Origin: Marinimicrococcus sp033875255 | GTDB taxonomy: Bacteria; Pseudomonadota; Alphaproteobacteria; Geminicoccales; Geminicoccaceae | Direction: 5' to 3' | DNA: 64,000 nucleotides | Assembly (NCBI GenBank): GCA_033875255.1 | Contig: JAWZSN010000003.1 | Coordinates: 124,001-188,000 of the forward strand | Shown here: one piece after another, positions 7,367 to 15,563 of the stretch | Position numbering within the stretch: position 1 is the stretch's first letter | How the letters are laid out: every line of letters begins with the position of its first letter | The notes under the pieces: model-generated | The model's database searches: none | What the model was told of the DNA's origin: nothing | The model's input: the letters and a program-made list of their open reading frames with translations, nothing else | Translations under genes and position numbers: made by a program

Positions 7367-10300
7367 TCACCACGCCTGCGGGCCGGAATCGTGCACCCGG
7401 CCGGAGGGATCGACCCACACCTTGCGGGCCTTGCCCTCGACGAGTCGCGACACGCCGACGCTCAAATAGTTGAACGGATCGGACTTGTCAGCGTCGCGCT
7501 TCTTGAGATTGCCTCCTTCATTGTGAGGGGTCAGTACAATGGTTGCTTTTAACCTTTGCTCATTCTTTTTCTTGTTTTTGATTTTGGTCATGCTTGATTT
7601 TACAACTCTTAATATCTGCCGATTCTCGAATTCACCGATGGCCACGCAGTCGTCCTTGTGCAGCCGCAAGAGCAGCTTTGCGGCGGGGTGCGGTCGGCGG
7701 TCGGGAACTTGTCGTCCCAGCCGCTTCGCTTCATCGTCGCGAGCTGCGTCGAGCATCGAGATCACGCGCATCACCACCTCGCCAGGCTTGCCGTCCTTGC
7801 CCGGCAGCCGCCAGAGCTCGGCCCTGTGGTTGCCGTTCGGCTTGACCAGCTTGGGTGATACGCCAGATCGGCTCCCGCCGAGCGGGGTGGCGCTTTCCAG
7901 TCTTTCCCAGGTACGCACCCGGCGTACCGGATGTCGGCCCGTATGCTCCAGAGTATTCAGGGCGGCAGCGCGTTCTTTGGTGTCGGTCAAGGTCAATGCC
8001 TCCGCCACCTTCTCCCTGAGGCCTCCGTCACGAATGAATTTCCTGGCATCATCCGGCGTCTTCTTCTTGTCCGCGAAGAAGGTCAGCGGCCGGCGGCGGA
8101 CAACGGTCGGCTCGTCATCCTTGGCCGGGCGCTCCTTGTTGTCGCGGTCGAAGTGGCGAACCCTGCCATAGGGATTGTCGTCGTGCAGCTTGCCGCTCGC
8201 AGCGGTGTCGGGCTTGTGCGAGACGACGATGCCGGCGACCGCCTCGCGCACCTGCGCCACGAAGCCCGGCCACGGCGCGGACAGATCGGCCATGAGGCGG
8301 TGCCCCTTCTCCTCGGCCTGCTGCGCCGCCCGCGTCACCCGTTGCAGGAGGCCTTGATCGACGAGCCCCACGGTGATGGCGTCCACCGCGTGGTGGCGGT
8401 GGTCGTCGCGGTTCTTGACGCCGCCGGGGCCGCCCAGGATGTCGTTGAGCCCCAGCGGGCGGCGCAGCAGCGCGGTGATCCGGCCGGGCACCGACCACAC
8501 CCGGCTCGGATCGCACACCGCCCGCAGGTAGAGCGTGGCGAGCCGCGCCAGATACGCGCTGTCGGTGAGGTGGCGGGCAAGGAAGTCCTCGTGCTCGCCT
8601 TTCCACCGCTCCATGGCATCGGGCGCGAAGCGCCATTGCTTGGCCTTCGGCAGCCGTCCTGCCCGCTCCACGATCTCCGGCCATTCGGGGCGGGCGTGGA
8701 ACGCCTCGTGCGGCGTGCGGCGTCCCTTGATCCCGTTGCCCTCGCGGCTCGCCAGCACCCGGTTGGCCGCGCTGTCATCAAGGCTCAGCGCGAAGGGCAG
8801 GATATGGTCCTCCTCGACCTCGTCGGAGAACAGATTCCTGCAGGTAATCAGCATGCCGGTATAGGGGCAGCGGCGCTCCTTCGGGTCGGCCGCCTGCTCC
8901 TCCCATAGGCGCACCCGCATGAGGTTGCCGGGCTTGGGCGGGATGCCCAGCTCGGCCAGAAGCGCCCGGCGGCGGTCATTGGCCTCGCGGTTCTCCTTCT
9001 GCCGCTTCTCGACCTCGCTGCGCTGCACCGCCGAGCGGCCCAGCTCGCGCAACACCTCCACCACGATCTGCGAAGGGGCCCCGTGCCGCGCGATCAGCGC
9101 GTTGACCACCCGGCGCAGCTCGTTGAGCGCCACATGCACGGTGGGGTTGGGGGCGCGGCCGACGCGCTTCTCGTAAGGGTCCCTCTCCTCATTGGTGCCG
9201 GTGCCCAGCCGGTCGCGCAGCACCTCGCCGTAATAGGGCAGCTCCGGCAGGATCACCCCGTCGCGGTCGTCGGAATGGTGCGCATAGCCCGCCTCGCGCA
9301 CTGCATCGCTGTAGCGCAGCCCGCGCTCCAGATGCGGCAGCAGCGCCGCCATCGCCTTTGCGGAGAGCGACGCATGCCCGTCCGGCAGCGTCACGCGCAG
9401 CGCTGCCTGCGCCGCCTCCTCCGGCACGCCCAGCTCGCCGAGCTTCGCCAGCGCCACGTCGTCGGTCTCCGTGTCGAGCAGCACCGCCACCACCTGCTCG
9501 CGCCGCGCCCCGTCCATCGCCGGCCAGATGGCCTCCAGCGGCTTTCCCTTGCCTGCCAGCCGGGCCGTCGTCTCGGCACCGGCGAGCTTGTCTCGCCCCG
9601 CACCCTCCAGGTTGAAGCCTTCCTCGCGTGAGAGCTTCAGCTCCTTGCGCATCTTCGCGAAGGTGAGATCGCTGCCCGTCAGCAGGAGGGCCCGCAGCTT
9701 TTCCCGCCCGGCATCGTCCAGCGGCCGCTCCGGCTCGCCGGGCGCGCGGATGCGCAGATGCGCCAGGTCCTGGGCGATGCGGAACCGCTGGGTCAGCGGC
9801 AGCGCCTTCGGCGCGCGGGGTTCTGAAGGTTCCAGCCAGCACTTGCCGACTAGGGGCGCCCTGAGCGGCCGCTGGTGCAGCAGGATGCGACGCAGCTCGT
9901 CGCGCATGGCGTCGGTCAGGGCAGGGTTGCGTGCCGCCTGCGCTTCCCAGACGGCGTCGAGCTCGGCGGCGATCATCGGCCGGGTCGGGTAGAAGTCGTA
10001 GGTGGCGCGCGCCCCGCTGCCCTGCAGGCGCACCCGCACCGGCTCGCCGTTCGCGTGGCGCGTTGCCAGCCACTCGCCCAGCGTCCGGGCGCCGGCGGCC
10101 TGCAGCTTCATGTCGAGCTGCTTCGCGCCGGTGTCGATCTTGCCCCGTTCCTCGTTGCCGCGGTCGGTCTTGCGGTTGCTGGCAAAGCCGCGCCGCTGGT
10201 TGAGGTGGAAGATCACCCGGCCCAGCTCGTAGGGCTCCAGCCGGCGCTCCAGTGCCGCCGCGCGCAGCGCGTAAGGGTCGAGCCGGGCGACCACTGCGCG

Positions 10301-10576
10301 CTCTTCCGGCCCCTCCGGCATCAGCCCGAAGCGGGTGAGCGCCTTCAAAAGGGCGGTACGGCGGCGCAGGTAGCGGTCGCGGCGTCGCCGCATGCTGCGC
10401 GCGAGGCGCCGGTCGGCCGCCAGCGAGGCATTGGTCTTGGGGTGGCGTCCGTCGGGAAAGACTCGCACCCCCACGTCCAGCAGATCCGCGGGCCTTTCGT
10501 CCCCGTCCAGTTCGAGGCACGCCCACCCGATGGAGTTGGCGCCCAGGTCCAGAGCCAGCCGGTATGCCATAGCCAT
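7367..10576 (-). CDS. cas9: type II-C CRISPR effector nuclease Cas9
   Basis: The protein has 1069 residues, the compact size of II-C Cas9. RuvC-I is LALDLGANSIGWA with D10. An arginine-rich bridge helix follows (RRLARSMRRRRDRYLRRR, about 56-73). RuvC-II is SQIVVEVLREL with E507. The HNH domain holds EEDHILPF with H591 and N605. RuvC-III is DDHRHHAVDA with H729 and D732. All catalytic positions are intact, so it should be an active, RNA-guided double-strand nuclease. The C-terminal PAM-interacting part is Lys/Arg-rich (KIKNKKKNEQR near 1000). ATG at 10576 and an in-frame ATG two codons later are both possible. No csn2 or cas4 is present, which fits subtype II-C. Confidence 0.98.
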   Translation of the reverse strand: MAMAYRLALDLGANSIGWACLELDGDERPADLLDVGVRVFPDGRHPKTNASLAADRRLARSMRRRRDRYLRRRTALLKALTRFGLMPEGPEERAVVARLDPYALRAAALERRLEPYELGRVIFHLNQRRGFASNRKTDRGNEERGKIDTGAKQLDMKLQAAGARTLGEWLATRHANGEPVRVRLQGSGARATYDFYPTRPMIAAELDAVWEAQAARNPALTDAMRDELRRILLHQRPLRAPLVGKCWLEPSEPRAPKALPLTQRFRIAQDLAHLRIRAPGEPERPLDDAGREKLRALLLTGSDLTFAKMRKELKLSREEGFNLEGAGRDKLAGAETTARLAGKGKPLEAIWPAMDGARREQVVAVLLDTETDDVALAKLGELGVPEEAAQAALRVTLPDGHASLSAKAMAALLPHLERGLRYSDAVREAGYAHHSDDRDGVILPELPYYGEVLRDRLGTGTNEERDPYEKRVGRAPNPTVHVALNELRRVVNALIARHGAPSQIVVEVLRELGRSAVQRSEVEKRQKENREANDRRRALLAELGIPPKPGNLMRVRLWEEQAADPKERRCPYTGMLITCRNLFSDEVEEDHILPFALSLDDSAANRVLASREGNGIKGRRTPHEAFHARPEWPEIVERAGRLPKAKQWRFAPDAMERWKGEHEDFLARHLTDSAYLARLATLYLRAVCDPSRVWSVPGRITALLRRPLGLNDILGGPGGVKNRDDHRHHAVDAITVGLVDQGLLQRVTRAAQQAEEKGHRLMADLSAPWPGFVAQVREAVAGIVVSHKPDTAASGKLHDDNPYGRVRHFDRDNKERPAKDDEPTVVRRRPLTFFADKKKTPDDARKFIRDGGLREKVAEALTLTDTKERAAALNTLEHTGRHPVRRVRTWERLESATPLGGSRSGVSPKLVKPNGNHRAELWRLPGKDGKPGEVVMRVISMLDAARDDEAKRLGRQVPDRRPHPAAKLLLRLHKDDCVAIGEFENRQILRVVKSSMTKIKNKKKNEQRLKATIVLTPHNEGGNLKKRDADKSDPFNYLSVGVSRLVEGKARKVWVDPSGRVHDSGPQAW

Positions 10577-10583
10577 CCCAATC

Positions 10584-10615
10584 TTGACGCGATCATATCG
10601 TTGGGATCATATAAT
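10584..10615 (+). promoter_or_regulatory. candidate tracrRNA promoter
   Basis: TTGACG at 10584-10589 and a perfect TATAAT at 10610-10615 precede the anti-repeat. The 20-bp spacing is longer than the usual 17, so the -35 assignment is weak while the -10 is good. Two direct copies of GATCATAT (10591-10598 and 10605-10612) overlap it. They could be an operator shared with the divergent cas9 promoter. Confidence 0.5.
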
Positions 10616-10621
10616 CAGGCG

Positions 10622-10718
10622 AGGCCGACCCGTTCTAGCCGATAGGGATCCGCGGGCCTCCGTTAACAAGCGCCTCCGGGTGCAACAGACGAGACGGCGG
10701 GCTACGGCCCGCCGTTTT
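10622..10718 (+). ncRNA. tracrRNA of the type II-C system
   Basis: Positions 10632-10667 are a 36-nt anti-repeat, complementary to the CRISPR repeat except for a few bulge positions. The upper duplex around TAGCCGATAGGGATCC is perfect, and the lower stem GUU/AAC is separated from it by a small mismatch, as in known crRNA:tracrRNA duplexes. Next comes a nexus-like hairpin (GCGCC 10670-10674, GGTGC 10679-10683). A 9-bp terminator hairpin with a TTTT tail ends the RNA near 10718. It is divergent from cas9. The 5' end is estimated as about 7 bases after the -10 box. Confidence 0.88.
10694..10718 (+). terminator. tracrRNA terminator hairpin
   Basis: ACGGCGGGC (10694-10702), loop TACG and GCCCGCCGT (10707-10715) form a perfect 9-bp stem. 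It is followed by TTTT and a pyrimidine run, a textbook intrinsic terminator. Confidence 0.9.
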
Positions 10719-10752
10719 CCTTTCCCGGCCGGCATCGCGCAAGCCATCGGTG

Positions 10753-11190
10753 GCACGAACGAACCCGAGGCCCCCGGCGAGGAGGCATCGGCACGGCGAC
10801 AAGAACGAACCCGAGGCCCCCCGGCAAGGAGGCATCGGCACGGCGACAAGAACGAACCCGAGGCCTCGGGCGAGGAGGCATCGGCACGGCGGCAAGAACG
10901 AACCCGAGGCCCCCGGCGAGGAGGCATCGGCACGGCGGCAAGAACGAACCCGAGGCCCCCGGCGAGGAGGCATCGGCACGGCGGCAAGAACGAACCCGAG
11001 GCCCCGGACGAGGAGGCATCGGCACGGCGACAAGAACGAACCCGAGGCCCCGGACGAGGAGGCATCGGCACGGCGGCAAGGACGAACCCGAGACCCCCGG
11101 CGAGGAGGCATCGGCACGGCGACAAGAACGAACCCGAGGCCCCCGGCGAGGAGGAACCGGCCAGGGCGGCAAGGACGAACCCGAGGCGTC
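10753..11190. repeat. 46-bp minisatellite, 10 tandem copies
   Basis: The core GAACCCGAGG recurs at 10761, 10807, 10854, 10900, 10946, 10992, 11038, 11084, 11130 and 11177. Eight intervals are 46 bp or close to it and two are 47 bp. Each unit continues with a C-rich stretch, GAGGAGGCATCGGCACGGCG and AAGAAC. Because 46 is not a multiple of three, the reading frame shifts at each copy, so the long open frames seen on both strands are a by-product of GC-rich repeats, not genes. It starts about 35 bp after the tracrRNA terminator. The segment GCGGCAAGGACGAACCCGAG near 11167 recurs, inverted, in the 17-18.7 kb repeats. Confidence 0.95.
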
Positions 11191-11205
11191 GGTCGCGTAA
11201 CTCCC

Positions 11206-11232
11206 CGTTGATCATACCTGGTGAGATCAACG
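11206..11232. repeat. 8-bp inverted repeat CGTTGATC / GATCAACG
   Basis: CGTTGATC (11206-11213) and GATCAACG (11225-11232) enclose an 11-base loop just past the minisatellite. There is no T-tract. The flank GGTGAGATCAACGGTCGCGGG resembles the start of the roughly 470-bp units at 17.5-18.4 kb. Confidence 0.5.
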
Positions 11233-11284
11233 GTCGCGGGATGTCGGGCGAACGCGCAGTCGCGGCGCCTTGCCCTACCGACAG

Positions 11285-11325
11285 AATGGAAGGAAATGGC
11301 CGCGCGCAGCGCCTTTTATGGCTCC
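11285..11325 (-). terminator. degenerate AAGGCGCT-family hairpin after the ABC gene
   Basis: On the minus strand AAAAGGCGCTGCGCGCGGC is followed by a pyrimidine-rich tail (CATTTCCTTCC, TTCTGTCGG). The left arm is altered, so the stem is weaker than in other copies. It begins about 10 bp after the stop at 11336 and ends the kyn operon. Confidence 0.5.
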
Positions 11326-11335
11326 GGGCGTGGAG

Positions 11336-12346
11336 TCAGGCGCTGCCTCGGGCGTCGGGCGCCCGGCCGATGACGTCGCGCACGAGGCGGTACTGGACGA
11401 GGTTCTGGGAGAGGCGGCGGTAGTAGCCGAGGAGCTCGCGGGCCGGGTCGGCGAGGCGCTCGAAGCCGGAGATGAAGGCCACGATGGTGCCGACCTCGCC
11501 GCGGCCCTCGATCACCAGCCAGCCGCCCACCGTGACGATGGCGAGCGGGCCCATGTGGCCCATGAGGTTGTTGAAGGCCTTGAGGAGGTATTTGAGGCGG
11601 TAGATCCGCAGGCGCAGCCGGGTGGCGTAGTCGATGCGGCGGTACAGCCGCTGCTCGCCGGCCTCTCCGGGGCCGGGCGTGGCGAGGGTGTCGCTCAGCC
11701 GGCGGATCGCCCGGGTCAGCGCCTCGGTGCGGCGGTTGATGCGCTTCTGGACGAGCGGGGCCACGACCAGCTGCGGCACGAACATGGCGGCGGCCACGGC
11801 GGCCACCAGCGGCTCGACCCAGAGCATGTAGCCGATGGTCGAGGTGAAGAGGCCGAGATTGAGGAGCGGGAAGGCGATGCTCTCGCCGACGAAGCCGCCG
11901 AGCTTGCCGGCCTCGCCGGCGAGGATGGCGACGTCGGTGCCCTGCTCGCCGTTCTGGCGCCCGGCCTCGCCGGCTGCATCGCCGTCGCCGGCCGGGCGGT
12001 CGTGCAGCAGCACGATGCGGCGGCGCAGCAGGCGCACCACGCCCTCGGCGGTACGGCCCAGATAGAGATTGCGCCAGAGCTTCAAGCCGGCGTGGAGGAG
12101 CAGGGCCGCGGCGTAGAGGCCGGCAAGCAGGAGGAGCAGCTCGAGGTCGCGGTCCTCCACGGCCTCGTTGACCATGCGCCGCTGCAGCTCGAGCGGGGCG
12201 AGGCTGAGCGGGAAGACCGCAAGGGTGAGGAGCGACAGGCCGATCTGCTGCCGCCAGGTGGTCCGCACGATGAAGGCGAGCAGGCTGCCGGGCAGACGCC
12301 GCGGCCGCCCCGATAGCCGCGGCAGCGCCTTCTCCGCCTTCCTCAA
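11336..12346 (-). CDS. orphan ABC-transporter transmembrane-domain protein
   Basis: The 336-residue protein has the fold pattern of the type-1 ABC exporter membrane domain: several hydrophobic segments (about 25-45, 60-85, 150-170, 175-195 and 270-290) and coupling-helix-like charged loops. There is no Walker A, signature or Walker B sequence and no ATPase gene beside it. It may be a half-transporter that borrows an ATPase or a non-ABC membrane protein of that fold. The start is taken as TTG at 12346, whose last bases overlap the kynA stop, matching the 4-base overlaps of the whole operon. An open frame extends further upstream but only inside kynA. The link with tryptophan breakdown is positional only. 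Confidence 0.7.
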   Translation of the reverse strand: MRKAEKALPRLSGRPRRLPGSLLAFIVRTTWRQQIGLSLLTLAVFPLSLAPLELQRRMVNEAVEDRDLELLLLLAGLYAAALLLHAGLKLWRNLYLGRTAEGVVRLLRRRIVLLHDRPAGDGDAAGEAGRQNGEQGTDVAILAGEAGKLGGFVGESIAFPLLNLGLFTSTIGYMLWVEPLVAAVAAAMFVPQLVVAPLVQKRINRRTEALTRAIRRLSDTLATPGPGEAGEQRLYRRIDYATRLRLRIYRLKYLLKAFNNLMGHMGPLAIVTVGGWLVIEGRGEVGTIVAFISGFERLADPARELLGYYRRLSQNLVQYRLVRDVIGRAPDARGSA

Positions 12347-13173
12347 AGGCCCGTCCGCACGGTCCACAGCTCCGGAAACAGGATCTGCCCGGCGGCGCGC
12401 CGGAGATACTCGACGCCGGAGGTGCCGCCGGTGCCGCGGCGCTGCCCGATGATCCGCTCCACGGTGGTGACGCGGCGAAAGCGCCACTGGCGGAACCCGT
12501 CCTCGAGGTCGACCAGCTTCTCGGCCAGCTCGTAGAGGTCCCAGTGATGCGTGCTGTCGGCATAGACCGCATGCCACGCCCGCTCGACGCTCTTGTCGGC
12601 CGGGTGGCGTTGGTGGACGTCGCGCGCCAGCACGGAGCGCGCCACCGGCAGGCCGCGGCGGGCCAGCAGGCGCAGCGCCTCGTCGTAAAGGCTGGGCCGG
12701 GCCAGCTCTTCGGCGAGGGCGGCGTGGATGTCCGGGCTCTCCTCGAAGACCGCGAGCCGCGCCGTGCTGCGGTTGCCCAGCAGGAACTCCACCATGCGGT
12801 ACTGGTGCGACTGGAAGCCCGAGGCGGGGCCGAGCAGGTGGCGGAAGGCCAGGTAGTCGGCGGGGGTCAGGGTGGCGAGCACGTCCCAGGACTGGACCAG
12901 CTGGGCCTCGATGCGGACCACCCGCGCCAGCATCTTGAAGCAGGGGCCCAGATCACCGGCGCGGATGCGCTCGCGGGCGGCGCAAAGCTCGTGGATCATC
13001 AGCTTCAGCCAGAGCTCGCTTGTCTGGTGGATGGTGATGAACAGCAGCTCGTCGTGGCTTTGCGAGACCGGGCGCTGGCAGGCCAGCAGCTCCGGCAGGG
13101 CCAGATAGCCGCCATAGGTGCGGGCATCGCCGAAGCGGGTGGTGACACCCTCCTCGAGCTCCTCGCCGCTCAC
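12343..13173 (-). CDS. kynA: tryptophan 2,3-dioxygenase
   Basis: This 276-residue haem enzyme opens the indole ring of L-tryptophan with O2 to give N-formylkynurenine. Family landmarks are TYGGYLALPELL, ELLFITIHQTSELWLKL (substrate-side His), GFQSHQYRMVEFLLGN, RVTTVERIIGQRRGTGG (proximal-His helix plus the mobile GTGGT loop) and SGVEYLRRA. The length is usual. The start is the GTG at 13173, which overlaps the kynU stop as GTGA; no ATG fits the conserved N-terminus. It follows kynB and kynU in one operon, giving the three steps from tryptophan to anthranilate. Confidence 0.96.
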   Translation of the reverse strand: MSGEELEEGVTTRFGDARTYGGYLALPELLACQRPVSQSHDELLFITIHQTSELWLKLMIHELCAARERIRAGDLGPCFKMLARVVRIEAQLVQSWDVLATLTPADYLAFRHLLGPASGFQSHQYRMVEFLLGNRSTARLAVFEESPDIHAALAEELARPSLYDEALRLLARRGLPVARSVLARDVHQRHPADKSVERAWHAVYADSTHHWDLYELAEKLVDLEDGFRQWRFRRVTTVERIIGQRRGTGGTSGVEYLRRAAGQILFPELWTVRTGL

Positions 13174-14411
13174 GTGACCGCCGCCCGCTCGGCAAAGCGC
13201 GGGTCCTTCCAGCTCTCCTCCCGCATCACCGCCTCCAGCGTCTCCACCGCCCGCCAGACGTCCATGTGGCGATTGTAGAGCGGGGCGAAGCCGAAGCGCA
13301 GCAGATCGGGAGCGCGAAAGTCGCCGATGACGCTTCTGGCGATGAGCGCCTGCATCACCGGATAGCCGTGCTCGTGCGCGAGGCTCACCTGCGAGCCGCG
13401 CCGCTCCGCCTCGCGCGGGCTGGCAAGCTCGAAGCCGTGGCCGGCGAGGCGCTCCTCGAAGAGGGCGATAAGGAGCTCGCCCATGGCCAGCGACTTCCTG
13501 CGCAGGGCCGCCATGTCGGCCTCCGCCATGAGCGCCACGCCCTTCGCCAGGGCCGCCAGCGAGAGGATCGGCGGCGTGCCGGCGAGGAAGCGGTCGATGC
13601 CTGGTGCGGGCTCGTAGTGCCAGTCGAAGGCGAAGGGCCGGGCGTGGCCCATCCAGCCGGCGAGCGGCTGGCGCGCCACCTCCTGGTGGCGCTCCGCCAC
13701 GAACAGGAAGGCGGGGGCGCCGGGGCCGCCATTGAGATACTTGTAGCCGCAGCCCACCGCGAGATCGGCGCTGCAGCCGGCAAGGTCGAGGGGCACGGCG
13801 CCGGCGCTGTGAGCGAGGTCCCACAACGCGAGGGCGCCTGCGGCATGAGCAGCAGCGGTGAGGCCCGCCATGTCGTGCATCCGGCCGGTGCGGTAATCCA
13901 CGTGGGTGAGCATGAGCACGGCGACGCTGTCGTCCAGCGCCGCCGCGATCTCTTCGGGCCCGTCCACGAGGCGCAGCTCGATGCGGCCTTTCAGCAGTCG
14001 TGCCAGGCCCTGCGCCACGTAGAGGTCGGTGGGGAAGTTGCCGCGCTCGGAGAGGATCACGCGCCGACCGGGACGCAGCTCGAGGGCTGCGGAAAGCAGC
14101 TTGAAGAGGTTGACGGAGGTGGAATCGCACACCGCCACCTCGTGCGGTGCGGCGCCGACGATCGTCGCGATGCCGGCCGCCACGCGCTGCGGCAGGCGGA
14201 TCCAGTCGTGGCTGTTCCAGCTGCGGATCAGGTCGCCGCCCCACTGCTCCGTCACCACGCCCGCCACCGCCGCCGCCGTGATGCGGGGCAGGGCGCCCAG
14301 CGAGTTGCCGTCGAGATAGACGACGCCCTCGGGCAGGGCGAAGCGCTCGCGGAACGGGGCCAGCGGGTCCTCGCGGTCCAGGGCCTCGACCGCCTCGCGG
14401 GAGAGCCTCAT
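13170..14411 (-). CDS. kynU: kynureninase
   Basis: The 413-residue enzyme is a fold-type I PLP hydrolase that splits kynurenine into anthranilate and alanine. Diagnostic strings are VYLDGNSLGALP, DSTSVNLFKLL, SERGNFPTDLY, THVDYRTGRMHDM and GCGYKYLNGGPGAPAF, the last holding the PLP-binding lysine K224. The ATG at 14411 overlaps the kynB stop (ATGA). An upstream in-frame ATG lies within kynB and adds a non-conserved tail. Full length and intact. Confidence 0.97.
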   Translation of the reverse strand: MRLSREAVEALDREDPLAPFRERFALPEGVVYLDGNSLGALPRITAAAVAGVVTEQWGGDLIRSWNSHDWIRLPQRVAAGIATIVGAAPHEVAVCDSTSVNLFKLLSAALELRPGRRVILSERGNFPTDLYVAQGLARLLKGRIELRLVDGPEEIAAALDDSVAVLMLTHVDYRTGRMHDMAGLTAAAHAAGALALWDLAHSAGAVPLDLAGCSADLAVGCGYKYLNGGPGAPAFLFVAERHQEVARQPLAGWMGHARPFAFDWHYEPAPGIDRFLAGTPPILSLAALAKGVALMAEADMAALRRKSLAMGELLIALFEERLAGHGFELASPREAERRGSQVSLAHEHGYPVMQALIARSVIGDFRAPDLLRFGFAPLYNRHMDVWRAVETLEAVMREESWKDPRFAERAAVT

Positions 14412-15046
14412 CGCTCCAGCTCCCGCAGCACGGCGCGCACCGGGGAGGCGTCCATGCCTACCAGCCGCAAAGGCAGGGCGATGAGCTCCCACTCGCCCGG
14501 TGCCACGGAAGCAAGATCGAGCCCCTCGAGGAGCAGCAGGCCGGTGCGCCTTGCCGCCATGTGGGCGGGAAGATCCTCGCTGTCGGCGGGATCGACCGAG
14601 GGCGTGTCGACGCCCAGCAGGCGCACGCCGCGGGCTGCCGCCAGCTCCACCGCGTCGGCGGCCACGGCGGTGAAGGAGGGATCGAACCGCGGGCCGGGCG
14701 GGGCGCTGGCGGTTCTGAGCAGGAGCCGCTCGACCGGCGTGGCGAGGCCCTGCTCGAGAGCCGCGGCCGTCACCAGCGGGCCGCAGGAGGCGACGTCCAC
14801 CACCCGGCAGGGGCCCACGAGCAGATCGAGGGGCAGGCCCGCCACGTCGATCCCTTCCGCATCGTAGTGCAGCGGCGCGTCGACATGGGTGCCGGCGTGG
14901 GTGGTGAGGGAGACGGCGCCGACATTGACCGGACAGCCGGGCGCGATGCGGGCGGTCCAGCGGGTCCGCACCTCCTCGTCGCCCGGCCAGACCGGCATGC
15001 CGGCCACGAGCGGGCGCGAGATGTCGACCAGCCGCCCGCCGCTCAC
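14408..15046 (-). CDS. kynB: kynurenine formamidase (metal-dependent cyclase family)
   Basis: The 212-residue protein hydrolyses N-formylkynurenine to kynurenine and formate. The zinc motif HAGTHVDAP (H50, H54, D56) and the starting strand LVDISRPLVAGMPVWPGD are typical of KynB. The start is the GTG at 15046, overlapping the stop of the iscU-like gene; it precedes the conserved start by only a few residues. It is the first kyn gene in the operon. Length is normal for bacterial KynB. Confidence 0.95.
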   Translation of the reverse strand: MSGGRLVDISRPLVAGMPVWPGDEEVRTRWTARIAPGCPVNVGAVSLTTHAGTHVDAPLHYDAEGIDVAGLPLDLLVGPCRVVDVASCGPLVTAAALEQGLATPVERLLLRTASAPPGPRFDPSFTAVAADAVELAAARGVRLLGVDTPSVDPADSEDLPAHMAARRTGLLLLEGLDLASVAPGEWELIALPLRLVGMDASPVRAVLRELER

Positions 15047-15468
15047 CCGGCCTCGTCCGCCTGACGCAGCGCTTGGGAGAGCGCGCGGAAGGGGAGGAGC
15101 ACGCACTCGTGGCGGCTCTTGATCGCCGCCACCGGGGTGAACATGGAGAGCTCCGGCAGCGAGGTTTCGTCCGTCTGCCCCGCGAGGAGGGCTTCCAGCT
15201 CGCCCTCCAGCCGCGCCAGCTCCTCGCGGCTCATGCCCGGGGCGTGGGCGGCCAGGACGCAGGCGGCGGCCTGGGTGAGCAGGCAGCCGCGGGTCTTGTG
15301 CGCCAAGGCCTCCACCGCCCCATTGGCGGTGCGGATGTCGAGGGTCACGCGGTCGCCGCAGAGCGGGTTGTCGCAGGTGATGCGGGTGCGCGGTTCCTCG
15401 AGCTGGCCCGCGCCGGCCTTGCCGCGCGCTGCCTCGATGATGATTCCGTTGTAAAGCTCATCCGCCAT
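15043..15468 (-). CDS. IscU/SufU-type iron-sulfur cluster scaffold protein
   Basis: The 141-residue protein has the NifU-N fold signature. It starts ELYNGIIIEAARG and carries three candidate cluster or zinc cysteines, in CDNPLCGD (near 41-46), GCLLTQA (near 71) and ECVLLPF (near 125). The CGD motif and the third, C-terminal Cys resemble SufU-like scaffold proteins rather than classical IscU. It is the first gene of the kyn operon, overlapping kynB by 4 bp. KynA is a haem enzyme, so the reason for this linkage is unclear. The ATG at 15468 directly begins the conserved MADELYN segment. Confidence 0.85.
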   Translation of the reverse strand: MADELYNGIIIEAARGKAGAGQLEEPRTRITCDNPLCGDRVTLDIRTANGAVEALAHKTRGCLLTQAAACVLAAHAPGMSREELARLEGELEALLAGQTDETSLPELSMFTPVAAIKSRHECVLLPFRALSQALRQADEAG

Positions 15469-15563
15469 GTCCACGCCCCGATCCTTGCCATGGAGGAGAG
15501 GTAGGTGCTGCGAGCCTCCGGCGCCACCCGTCCCGCAGCCGGCCCTGCAAGCTATTACGGGGA

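Noticed and set aside
10607..11230. Long frames on both strands over the 46-bp repeats (up to about 200 residues)
   Set aside because: The repeat length is not a multiple of three, so each protein repeat arises by cycling frames; all frames are open because the DNA is GC-rich.
5263..11325. CRISPR-Cas locus as a composite transposon between facing hairpins
   Set aside because: The two flanking hairpins are each positioned as terminators of neighbouring genes and the family recurs at many sites; no transposase or target duplication is seen.
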